Positions 33,867 through 43,749 of a stretch of DNA of 64,000 bases are shown here, in pieces. The stretch covers positions 1,158,153 to 1,222,152 of the forward strand of contig JAPTHN010000015.1 in the NCBI GenBank assembly GCA_026936325.1, in the 5' to 3' direction. Position 1 is the stretch's first letter. Each line of letters starts with the position of its first letter. The translations under genes and the position numbers were made by a program. Source of the stretch: Platynereis dumerilii (Eukaryota; Annelida; Polychaeta; Phyllodocida; Nereididae). The notes under the pieces are model-generated. The model had not been told where the DNA came from, did not search any database, and worked only from the letters and a program-made list of their open reading frames with translations.

Positions 33867-36800
33867 TCAGCCCTCTAACCTGAGGTCTGGGAGATGACGA
33901 GGGTTGATCGATAAGAAGGATGAGGGAGCAGGAGTCCTCAACATGTCACACATTTACCCCTTGTGAGGGATCTTTTACTTGCCCAGCACAAACACGGACA
34001 CAAGTGGCCGCCAATTTAACATCTCACCCCAACAACATTCAGCTGGGATTTTGCAGGTGAAGGTCCGCTGAAAATTCTGTGTTCCTGACCCGGAGTTTGA
34101 ACCCATGCAGGCAAAAGACCTTCAGCGGGCAGGCGGGAACCTTAACCATTGCACCACTTCAGACATGGTGGCCTATCACAACAGTGGTCCACAAAATGAC
34201 ACAAAAGCGTCTGTCTGGTGGCTAATTATGAATATGATCAAATGATCAAATATGTCTAATTAAATTAAATATCAGTCTGTCTGTCCATCTGTGCAAGACA
34301 GACAGCAGGGCTGCAGAAGCCATAGTCATGGAAAGTTGTCAACCAACTGCTAGTTAGGCACTGGATATGACTGCTATTGACTAGTAAATGTATAAATGAA
34401 TATGATCAACTGTGTCTAACTAAATTAAATAAATGCCCCTTGTCCTCTGGCCATTCTAGCGTCCATCTGTGCAGTAGCAATACAATTCATTGACCATTCA
34501 ACCTAATAGATGAATCTACATTCATTAACATGTGGCTGGCCCATTATCACCTGCTAAACCACATGCCCATTCTTCCCATTGTAGTGGGCCACTGAGTCTG
34601 TGCTTTCCCAGGAAAATTAACACCTAAAATGTGACCTGATGAAATTAGCCAAATTGATGACCTCTGCTCATGACATTGCTAGAATGCCACTGAGTTGTCC
34701 TACACAGCTCTACAGATACAAACCACATATTAATATAACTGTAACTAGCATTTAGCATGTGAATCCCCAGTGTGCATCTCATGAGTAGTGATTGTAACAA
34801 GAAATGAACTTGCAAAACACCAGCTGAGGCTTGGTAATTACAAAGTGAACTAAAGAAGACACTGAAAGAGAGCTATTAGAGAGTCCATGTCAATGATTTG
34901 GACTGATATCCTTATGTCATGACAGATCAGGAGACATGTTTTGATTGCATCTTGTCATTCTAACTTTAAATAGCTGTATAACCTTGAATCTTCCTTTTTA
35001 AACAGCATTTTTCTTTTTTGGTTAAGGTCATCATCTAGAGATATAACTTTCAACATTGTTACTCTATATATGTAGATCTGTTTCTGCAAAGCTCTGTGAA
35101 ATTCCTAACATGTCTTGAGTTAGAACATAATTGACAGTTCCAAAATTATGAAGTTAATTAAGATAATGTTCAAAATGGAAAAATGTACAAGGAGTCAAAT
35201 ACTTTTTCCTCCTCTGTACATGTAGGGATTTTCCAAATATATAGAATTGCTTTGCTTTCTATGGAATTTCAGAACAATAAAAGCTACAAAAGACCTTCAG
35301 TTATTTGCTTTGCCACTTCTGTCAGATTCCCAAAATATCATATCCATTAGAAGAGCCCATTACCTTGACAGTTGACAATCATTTTCAATTAGCAGAGACA
35401 GAGAAACATGTAGCTTATAATTATTGCCAAGTAGATGAAAGTGGGCTGAATTAATTGCAAATGGAATATATTGATGCTGATGACAAAAGATCACAGGCTC
35501 AACTAAATGTCTCCAATTTACATACACTATACTCCCTATGACCGGGGGGGGGGGAGGGGGGGTTGGTCTAGTGGTAGCGTGCTGGGCTGCCAATCGCTGG
35601 GTCCAGGGTTCGAATCCAGCTCTTGCCGGGTCACCTAGGCCTATGTTGGACAGCTGTTTCAATCATCCTTTGCCTCATTGCTGTGTCCTCCCCCTGTCCT
35701 TATTAGCATACCCAGTGCATAAATACAGGACGTAAAGCCCCAATCATCCATCCATCCATGATATACTCCCTGTGACAAACAACCTCCTCTACTACACGGG
35801 GTGGTCTCTTTTGAGAGTGCAACCTGTCCTAGATGTCGTAAATGGAGAGCTACGGATAGAAGAGGTTGTTTTCTATAGGAAGGCAAATGCTGCTGGTCTG
35901 GAGGCTTCTAGTTACAGGACTACTTTATTACATGTAGATTGTTATAAAACAAAGTATATTTATGATAACTATTTAATGACCCACACTGAATGACATTTCA
36001 GCGTATTATACATTTCTGCAATTTACTTCTTTTCTGGCCTAATCATTTACTTCTTTTTAGGCCTATTCATGAAATGTGTAATTAGGCCCTAAATTTAATT
36101 TACTTGTTTTCATTCACATTTATATTCATGCTTTTAATTGTCTTTTAAAATTGTTATTATATAAACTAATATATTATAAAATTATGTTTATTTATCTGTA
36201 ACTTTCCATTTAATACTTATTTTTACATCAATGAATAATGGCAATTTTCTTCTTCTTTTGCAGCTGGCCAGTAGCGTGTACATTGGCTTGATCATGATCC
36301 GTTATGTGGGCTACAGATTCGTGGAGAGATCATTAGGTTGGTTCTTTCATTTTGAGCAACAGAGCAAGTTCATTAATTGCATTGATACAAAGAGAAAATG
36401 GGCTCATTCTAGACTGACTCAGACTCACAACCCCACAAAGACAGACAAAGACCCAACCAGTGATGCAAATAAGTGTTAAATGCTCATCCATGTGTATCAC
36501 AGACAATAGCAACTCACAAGACAGATACAATGTAAATACAGCATCAAAGCCTCAGGCAATGTTACACACTCCTGCAAAATGCATTCGTTAGTACATTGTC
36601 TCTTTGTATCAAGCCATTCAAGGTCTATGCTGGGCCAAGTACCAAATCCCACACTTGGGGTTATTGTGTAACATGTTGAGGACTCCTCTTCACTTGGGCA
36701 AGTCTTAGCAAATGTTGCAATCTCTTAAACCAACATAATTGATTCAATATAGCTTGCCTGAAATGACTTGAGTCTGGCCCTATTCAATCAATGAGCCAAT

Positions 36801-39800
36801 CATCAGTTGAAAAATCAACCAACTAATCAATCAGTCAATCAACCAACCAACCAATCAATCATCCAATCAATCAATGGATTGATTAATCAGTCAAGCAGTC
36901 TGTAAAGCAAAATAAATACAAGCAATCATTCAAACCTTCACATCAACCAAATAATCATCTATTTATAAGTTTACAAATTTATTCAGCATTATTTATCAAA
37001 CAATCAATCAAAGCAGTTTATCTATTTTGTTGTTCCATTAATCAATCAATTATTCTGTAAATTTCAAAAGTCGTGTAATCTATCTGTCTGTCCATGTTTA
37101 CTAACTTGCTATTTTCTTGTCTTTCAGTTTATGCCCTTGTGACTTATTCGACCTTCGCTGTTTTTGGCCTCTTGGCTGCCACAGCTGCCTTTCTCATCTA
37201 TGCCGTTTATAATGTAAGTATTATCAATTAGCCTTTAAAATTAATTAAATTGGAATGATGTAATTAAAGCTGAGATTTAGTAATATAAAGCCAACATAAA
37301 TCTTCTTTTTCTTGAGAGGTTTGAGACACTAACAATATTTCCTGATTGTCACATCTTAATTTGATTTCTAAATAATTAAAAAATATGGCAATAATTAAAC
37401 TTCTCTGAATCTGTAACCAGTGCCAACCACCTTTATAATCTGTAGTGCAGCTGAACTTCAGGTCAATCACATACAAAATATTTTTAACAATAAAAATCAA
37501 AGAGCTTTAGGGAAAACCTGTTGACCAAAAGTCCATTACATGGGACTTTTTGGATGACACCTCATAGTTTCACCATATTTTATCACTAATTGTCAATATC
37601 AAACCCTAACAATCAATATTTCCTCCCATTTCAGGACCAGCCCAGATTATTTGTGCCTTGGCTAGTGATGGTCATAGTGGCCATAATGTATGGGACAGGA
37701 ACCTCATGCTGGAGCATCATCGCCCAGAGCAGACACCACCAGGAACCCCATCCCTGGGAGATCACTCTACTGGTGGTGCACTCTATTAACACTGCTATTA
37801 ATGTAAGTTAGAGTTTTAACTGTTTACATATTTTAAAAATAAAGTAATAAAGAGTAAATATGATATAGTTTTGAGTGTAAAAATTATATTATCGATAGTC
37901 AAATGTTGGTCATTTTCGCAGATGTCCAAAGTTTTGCTAATCACAAGCTTGAAGCATGCTTCTTTTACATTTTGTATCACTATACCATTATGTTGATCAA
38001 CCACCAGAGATATAAAATGCCCAGTGCTTTCCCTAGCCATTAGCCACATTAGCATTGGCTAATGCATCCTCCATGTGGCTAATGAAAATTGCATATTTTG
38101 CATGCAAATTAGCCACACATCCATGCATTTCACTCAAAACTGGCCTTTGTGGCTAATTGAATTTTGGTCTAGGAAAAGCACTGTTAAAAATGCACAGATA
38201 CAATAATTGTCAATGAAATTTGTCATAATATATTTTTTTCCGAAATTAAATGAAAAGTAAATTTGACAATTTCTGTATTTTGTTATTCCAGATCTACTGT
38301 CTACTTTGTGTATTTTCACAATATCAAGATCTGTCTCATGGCAAAGGAACATCTCAGTATTACAGAAGACAGGTAATTACATTATTTACATTGATAGAGA
38401 TATGCTTCCCTTGTCACAAAAGTGCCAAAAGTCAGCTAAAGTCATATAATTTAAAATTTGCATTGTCGTCACAGAGGTCGATAACTCTGGGGTTTCTATT
38501 CCGGTAGCACTTTTTTCGCAATTATCTTACAGTTGCTGGTTAAATTGTTTGTGGTCCATTTAAGTTTATTATTAGCTGACCTCATAGCGCTGTGTTCGCA
38601 GGTGTTGGAACACTGCTGAAAATAGCGGTGTACACCAAATCTCTTCCAAAGTTTTACTCTCAGTCTTTCTCAATGAACCAGTACGGTGCAAAAATTGTGT
38701 ACGTAAAACCTGAGCGAGATCCTCAATATATAACGTCAACGTATAATTTCTCTATATTATCTATTTTTCAGAGACGGACCATTCACCAGACTGGCATAGC
38801 GGGTTTAGTCGAGGAGATTGTATCAGGAGGTTGTGGCGACAACTCACCAGGTGGAGTCCCAAACATTGGTCTGAGTTTAGAAGATCTTCATGAAAACGGC
38901 ACGACACCTAGTGCCAGTATGCCTGCTCCTCCCTCTTACTGTGAGGCCCCACCTGCATACAGGTAAATGTTTCATTTAAAAATAAAATAATACAAATTTG
39001 TAAAAATCTCTCCTATATATACTGTTGCAAATATAAAGGGCACATCATTGCCAAGAGCATTGTCAAATTCAAAAAAGTTTTTTCAAGGTTATTTATTGAA
39101 GATAAATATGGTCTTTCGAATGTCCGAAAATTCTGATTTTAGCTTAATTCTCACCAGAAATTGGAGGATAACTTAACAAATTTAGAATTATAGTTGGTAT
39201 CAGTAAATTGCAAGTCATCAGATATGAGAAACTCTAAATTTGAATAAATTCAAGGCAGAGCTGTCAATAAAGTTTTTCAAAAGTTCATATAGAGCGCATT
39301 GTTAGTCATCTTGCCCTCATTCTAGAACATTATTTCTTGCTTTCAGCACTCTACCTCGACAGTTCGAACAACAAATAGAACGGATGTCATTTCGCTCGAC
39401 GCGAGATCAGGAGATCTTTATCATGGGCACAGCAAACTTGGACGCTTCCGCTTTAGCTGGAGTCCACTCGTCTCATCCCCCAAGATATACCCAAGGTGCT
39501 CCCCCTTCTTACATTGAGGCTGTGAGACTCAGTAGATTGCCTCCTGTGTATTGTCCCCATGCTAGGGCTGGTGACCTTCCTTCAAGGTCACAGCAGCAGA
39601 GGTCGAGTCAAAGGTCAAATGAGAGGTCATTCGAAAGGTCACGAGGTCAAACATCGTCACATGATCCTTATTACACAAGACATTCGCAATCTCAAAGAAG
39701 CACTCATCAAAATCCTAACACTTCATCGAACACTCAAGCATCGAATGCTAATAACTCAAACTCAGGTGTAAGCCAAGGAGCACCTGTTTCCTCGGGAGCT

Positions 39801-39905
39801 GTGCCCTATCCGGAACCGGTGTCCTCCCAATCTCAACCGGACAGGACCTCATCCACATCCAGGGTGGCCTTCATCTACACTGACATGGGCTCCGTACACA
39901 TTTGA
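26548..39905 (+). CDS. LAPTM-like four-helix protein with five PPxY motifs, 409 residues
   Basis: Exons: 26548-26619, 36264-36336, 37128-37213, 37635-37802, 38292-38372, 38772-38962 and 39347-39905; all introns have GT/AG ends and phases agree. The N-terminus FCCCNVRTG is the cysteine motif that opens LAPTM4/LAPTM5 proteins, which sit in late endosome and lysosome membranes. Four hydrophobic segments lie at about residues 15-42, 49-76, 82-106 and 118-145. The tail has PPSY (213-216), PPAY (220-223), PPRY (268-271), PPSY (276-279) and PPVY (289-292), the motif bound by WW domains of Nedd4-type ubiquitin ligases. A Ser/Gln/Asn-rich stretch fills the last 110 residues. Vertebrate LAPTMs have 226-262 residues, so this tail is unusually long. 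The start was chosen for its Kozak fit (aacATGG) and the usual place of the Cys motif. Another four-helix family with PY tails remains possible. Confidence 0.85.
26620..33505. other. First intron of the LAPTM-like gene, left part
   Basis: No exon or known element is recognised over almost 7 kb. Minor features: a C-run at 26856-26871; a 16-bp perfect palindrome ccatggagctccatgg at about 27307; two copies of a 70-bp unit (atacttggtc..ttatacttttattt) at about 28305-28410; three G-runs within 30000-30135; C-runs near 31890, 32780 and 32830; and three short 'acagcattgg' repeats near 33325. Short open frames here are isolated and without family resemblance. Confidence 0.45.
33506..33866. repeat. 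(ATAG)n microsatellite, about 360 bp
   Basis: Nearly uninterrupted ATAG repeats, broken five or six times by 'ctaaat'. It directly adjoins the SINE at 33867-34165 and is best read as the expanded tail of that element, seen on the opposite strand. Its 'gatagctaaattgatag' interruptions recur at 60-110 bp steps, pointing to slippage or unequal exchange of larger blocks. Confidence 0.95.
33867..34165 (-). mobile_element. SINE family B, near-complete
   Basis: In reverse orientation the element begins with a tRNA-like head: an A-box-like gtggtgcaatggttaagg (34138-34155) and a B-box-like gggttcaaactcc (34091-34103). The body contains gttaaattggcggccact, gggcaagtaaaagatccct and atgttgaggactcc, and the tail is the TATC/ATAG microsatellite. 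The same body is found at 3048-3292, 36620-36705 and 59575-59695. Confidence 0.8.
34166..35542. other. First intron of the LAPTM-like gene, middle part
   Basis: AT-rich intron sequence. 'tgaatatgatcaa..tgtctaa' followed by 'ttaaattaaat' occurs twice (about 34228 and 34397), a small local duplication. Nothing else recognised. Confidence 0.4.
35543..35761 (+). mobile_element. SINE family A, complete with target duplication
   Basis: A tRNA-derived head with A-box ttggtctagtggtagcgtgc and B-box ggttcgaatcc (35607-35617) is followed by a body ending in 'cgtaaagccccaatc' and an (ATCC)n tail. A 15-bp direct repeat with one mismatch, tatactccctatgac and tatactccctgtgac, flanks it at 35528-35542 and 35762-35776. 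It sits in intron 1 of the LAPTM-like gene, in the sense direction. Confidence 0.92.
36620..36705 (+). mobile_element. SINE family B fragment in intron 2
   Basis: 'tatgctgggccaagtacc', 'aaatccc', 'cttggggtta' and 'gtaacatgttgaggactcc' correspond to the central body of the SINE at 33867-34165. Both the head and the TATC tail are missing. Confidence 0.6.
36780..36960. repeat. Imperfect (AATC)n microsatellite in intron 2
   Basis: About 110 bp of aatc/aacc repeats (caatcagtcaatcaaccaac and similar) followed by looser copies to about 36960 and again near 37005-37050. It lies between exons 2 and 3 of the LAPTM-like gene. Confidence 0.8.
38022..38183. mobile_element. hAT-like MITE in intron 4, 162 bp
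   Basis: The ends are inverted: cagtgctttccctagcc at the left, ggtctaggaaaagcactg at the right. The interior repeats 'ggctaatg' and 'attagccac' in both orientations, so the whole can fold. CAGTG-type ends suggest hAT, but an exact 8-bp target duplication is not visible; similar 'taaaatgc' and 'taaaaatgc' strings border it. Confidence 0.6.
39585..39649 (+). other. Row of AGGTCA hexamers inside exon 7
   Basis: AGGTCA occurs at 39585, 39612, 39624, 39636 and 39644, with AGGTCG at 39600, all in one direction; three steps are exactly 12 bp. In the protein this is an RSxx repeat (RSNE, RSFE, RSRG). The hexamer is the half-site of many nuclear receptors, but the protein-level repeat explains the spacing, so regulation is only a possibility. 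Confidence 0.5.
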
Positions 39906-40803
39906 CTAGACCATGAGATGCCTCACGATACTTTTGTCACTTTTCGTCTTGATCTCTGAACTTCTATACGCAAACTTACAGTCTTACAGTCCCACGCGAA
40001 TGTCAAAATGACATATATACATAAAATGTCAAAAATGACAGACGTGTAATATGCATCTCTGTGCTGAATTAAGGATTGCAAAATGACATATGCATTAGAT
40101 ATGTATCCCAGATGCTGAAATTGACAGTTGAGGCTCTTGATTACAGAGCCAGCCATGATATATAAATATATATTTATAGGGTAAATGTCACTAACTTACA
40201 GGACTTGAATGTGAAGGCCACATGCAGCTGAACATACAACTTGAATACTACATAGGGACCTCATATACTGAGCAGCAAAAGTAAGTGAGTTATCGAAACT
40301 GTGTCCAGTCACCAGTGAACAAATATTTTTAACTTACTTTCGCTGCTTATTAGCCAAAAGTATGAGATAAATACATAATATTGTACATTGTATAAATCTT
40401 ACACTTATACTTACAACACAAACATCACACATATATTTGACAAACACACACCCTAGTGTACATCCCTTCACAAAAAGAAGGCATAATATTGAATGCAGGG
40501 TCCTTACCTTACATAATGTGTCAAACACTTTTTGTACCACCTATTTTCCTGTAGTCTCTCATAGAGTAGGCTTATGTAGTCTACCTGGCATCAGCTCAAA
40601 GCTTCAGCTCAATGCAAAAAGGTTTATATATTTGTGAAAGAAATATTCATCAAAAACTTGTATAAGCACCATTATCATCAATGTAAATATTCCTCAGTAT
40701 CTTGTTTTTTGACAGTTCATCATCATCCTGTATCATTCTGTGTCATCCAGTAGTCAAGTTGTAGTTTGAAGTAGTTTCCAGAATATTGTTATTCAGAATC
40801 ATG

Positions 40804-41124
40804 CAGGGTCCCCACCGGACAGGGAAAACAGGGAAAATGGTGAAAAAAATTCCCTGCAGGGAAAACTCAGGGAATTTGAAATTTGACCTGAAATTCAGGG
40901 AAAACACAGGGAATTTGGTTTTTCATGTGGTAATGCGTGAAAAAAGCCCTCTATTTGAAGCAAAAATCCGTAAAGGTCATTGTTTTTGGTTTCCGATTAG
41001 CGACGATATTGCCGTGATAACACAACGTTAAGCCCGAATAAGGTCAAGGAAAATGTTCGTTGAAACATGGAAAATTCAGGGAAAATACAGGGAATTTGCT
41101 CGCCAAATTTCAGTGGGTACCCTG
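40804..41124. mobile_element. hAT-like MITE, 321 bp
   Basis: The left end is cagggtccccac and the right end gtgggtaccctg, inverted with one or two differences. The interior repeats 'cagggaaaa' and 'cagggaattt' many times. The flanking 8-mers gaatcatg (40796-40803) and gaatggtt (41125-41132) share five of eight bases, consistent with an old 8-bp target duplication. CAGGG ends and an 8-bp duplication point to hAT. Confidence 0.65.
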
Positions 41125-42268
41125 GAATGGTTATAGATCATAGTTTTTGACTTACGGCTGTACACCGTAAAACTTTTCAGTATTTTCCACATCTGTTTCA
41201 ACCTGTCTGAGATTTTTTCTCATTAAATTTCCCAAAATATCAGTTGAAATCCAAATGAATCAATGAAAAAGTAGTTTGAAAACCTAATTGCAAAATGTTT
41301 CTAATTCTCATTAATAACAATTTTTGTAACTTTCATAAACTTCATACTCTGGATTTAGAAATTTTCAAAATGGGATTCAGCAATTTTCAAAATGAGAGGG
41401 GGAGGGGGGGGGGATCATCACATTTCATTGCTGTGGACTCCTACTGAAAATATTTTACAGTGTATTAGTTGATAGTATTTCTGTTTAGTGAAGCGTTCAA
41501 GTATTATGCAAATCAAATCGTTCATTGCCTCCACAGTATTTATTACATTGTATTATTATCCATGATTATTACCAGATGATTATTGCTATGAATCCTATGA
41601 TTATTATATTGTTTCATATTTTTATATGCTGTCTTGTCACTGATCAAGGGTGCTCTTGTCTATTTAATGTGTTCATTGTAAAACTTTGCAATTTGTGTCT
41701 ATTATTTATCCATGAAGTTGATTATTGTTTGACGTTCAAAATGTTCAACAATCAGTATTAATTTATTACTTTAAGTATTATGATGAATTGAAGATTATGA
41801 TTTGATTATATGACATAAATTTATGCCATTTTGACCTGACTTGTAAAATTGCAATTAACGGTTTATTGGTTATGTTTAACTTTAAACCTTATGAAGAGCT
41901 TTGGTTAAATAATTTTGTTTATGCCATTTTGATGTAATTTGTGAAATTGTCATTAATGGTTTTAATATTGCAAAATGTTATACATAACCTTATATGAGAA
42001 GATCCTGAAGTTTATTATGTTAGTTGATTTAGCTTGTTTCACAGTAGTTAGCTTAAATGCACTGTTAGTGTTGTTAAAGATGCAAATGATTTATTATTAT
42101 ATGATTATTGAACTTCAAAGTATTACAAAATAGATTTAGAAGTGCTCACCACACTATGTTCCAGAAAAGTATTATTTCTATTTTCTAGTTATTTTCAAAA
42201 CAGTATTACATTGATTTGTGTCATTCACCTGTGAAATCCTACGATGCGTTCATTGATTACTTGTGGTC

Positions 42269-42274
42269 AATAAA
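42269..42274 (+). terminator. Poly(A) signal AATAAA of the LAPTM-like gene
   Basis: AATAAA in 'ggtcaataaagaaatttgac', followed within 30 bp by a T/G-rich stretch. It is the best-placed signal before the convergent kelch gene. Confidence 0.5.
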
Positions 42275-42429
42275 GAAATTTGACAGAAATTTTGAGCTCC
42301 TCGCTTATGTTACCATTTATTCAGTGTCACAATCCTTGCAATTGAGAGGCAGAATATCTGGAAAATGATTAACTTCTGCCTAAAGTTTGCTTTTTAGCTT
42401 TTTGCCAATGGCAAGTGCGATGTCACTGT

Positions 42430-42655
42430 CTGGGGGCATGGCACAGTCATAGTGTACATGTCCTCCTTACCTCTGGGAACTGGGTTTGACTCCTATTGCG
42501 GGCCACGTACCCTTGTGAGGTGGATGTTTCATTCTGTGCCAGGAGTGCACCTTGTTACTATGGTCATTGTCTGTCCCATTAATAAACGTAGTCGATGCAA
42601 AAATGCAGGACGAAAAGCCTATCATGTCCAATTGTCCATTCCTTCATGTGTCTAC
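42430..42655 (+). mobile_element. Diverged tRNA-derived SINE
   Basis: A head with gggggcatggcacagtcata and a B-box-like gggtttgactcct is followed by a body ending 'aaatgcaggacgaaaagcct', 'atc..tccattccttcatg'. The end resembles the SINE family A tail (acaggacgtaaagcc with ATCC units). It lies between the two convergent genes. No target duplication was recognised. Confidence 0.55.
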
Positions 42656-43059
42656 TCGGCGTAGTACTCGCATTTCAAACCGCAGCTCAGATATCTATCG
42701 GTTCTAGTTTAATTATTCTAGGCCTACATGTCTACTGCAACAAGTTAGCAAATGAAAGGACCATAAGTGTGTATTGCTACACATTGCACAGGAATGACAT
42801 TATTTGCTAATTGAATAAGTCACTGAGAGAGTGAAGATTTTGATGGGAAACTTAATTAAAATTGGAGACACTATGCTACCTCAAAAGCAACCCATTGGTT
42901 CTTCTTTCATTACTCAACATACATCAATAGGAACAAGTTAGTGAATGAAAGGAGCATACATTTGTGTTGCTTTACATTATTGACGTTATTTAGGCTATTC
43001 CAAAGGCGAAATTCAAAGAACTTTTTGAAATCTGAACACAAAATGAGTTTCAGCACCAT
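42656..43059. other. Intergenic segment with a diverged duplication
   Basis: Two related stretches, about 42705-42800 and 42895-42985, share 'aacaagttag.aatgaaagga', 'cata' and 'ttgct.tacat' with 'gacattatt' or 'gacgttatt'. The duplication is old. No gene is seen. Confidence 0.45.
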
Positions 43060-43065
43060 TTTATT
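43060..43065 (-). terminator. Poly(A) signal AATAAA of the kelch gene
   Basis: On the minus strand AATAAA lies about 690 bp after the stop of the BTB-kelch gene. No closer signal in a good context was noted. This makes the region 43060-43749 the likely 3' UTR. Confidence 0.5.
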
Positions 43066-43749
43066 CTAAGCACCCACAAATTCATATCACAGTCAGAGAA
43101 TGTAGAAGATTCAAGATACTGATAGTGTGTGTCAACAAAGTAACAATATAATACAGTCTAACATTTTAACAAAAGTAAAGCTAATACATGAATTTTAATG
43201 CAAGGCACTCAAAGTATATTATATGAGACGGAATAAAATCAATGAATGTAACAAATATATACACTATAATCTCATCTGTAACAGCAGTATAATATCTTGT
43301 TTTTTTTGTGGAGATTGCTATATTAACTGGACGGAAGCAATAGATAAATATTTTAAAATGTTCAGAACTTGACCAGAAAATATAAGATTGTCAGGCATTC
43401 TTTTAGATAACTGACAGATATATCTCAAATATCTCAACCTGACCAAGAAAATCACTTTGTTCAAAAAAGTGTCAAAAATTTTCAAATTTACCTGTAAATC
43501 CTTTCAGAAGGAGTCCATGCTATTTTATCAGAGGGAAGATTCCAAATCTAACCAGTAGGTAACCACTCAGATTCTTGTGCAAATGCTCATTTAAGTACTT
43601 CAAACTAACTTTCTTAAACTCCCCTAACAAACTATGGCATAAGCCTAGATAATGTAATACATAGGCTGTCATAGCTGTATGTTAAGTTGACAATCTACAA
43701 CTAAAACCATGTCACAACTAAGGCTGAGTATTTACTGTCAAGTTCAATT

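Larger units (their letters stand above)
39906..42290 (+). other. Probable 3' UTR of the LAPTM-like gene
   Basis: No splice signal or frame follows the stop at 39905, and the first convincing poly(A) signal in context is AATAAA at 42269, giving a 3' UTR of about 2.4 kb. It contains the MITE at 40804-41124. The UTR length is inferred. Confidence 0.4.

Noticed and set aside
35543-35620. A tRNA gene
   Set aside because: A and B boxes are present, but the element has a SINE body, an ATCC tail and a target duplication, and other copies share the whole length.
35538-35735. Frame reading [23 protein letters not shown] and similar frames at 62571-62843
   Set aside because: These are translations of the SINE head and body, found in several copies; they are not genes.
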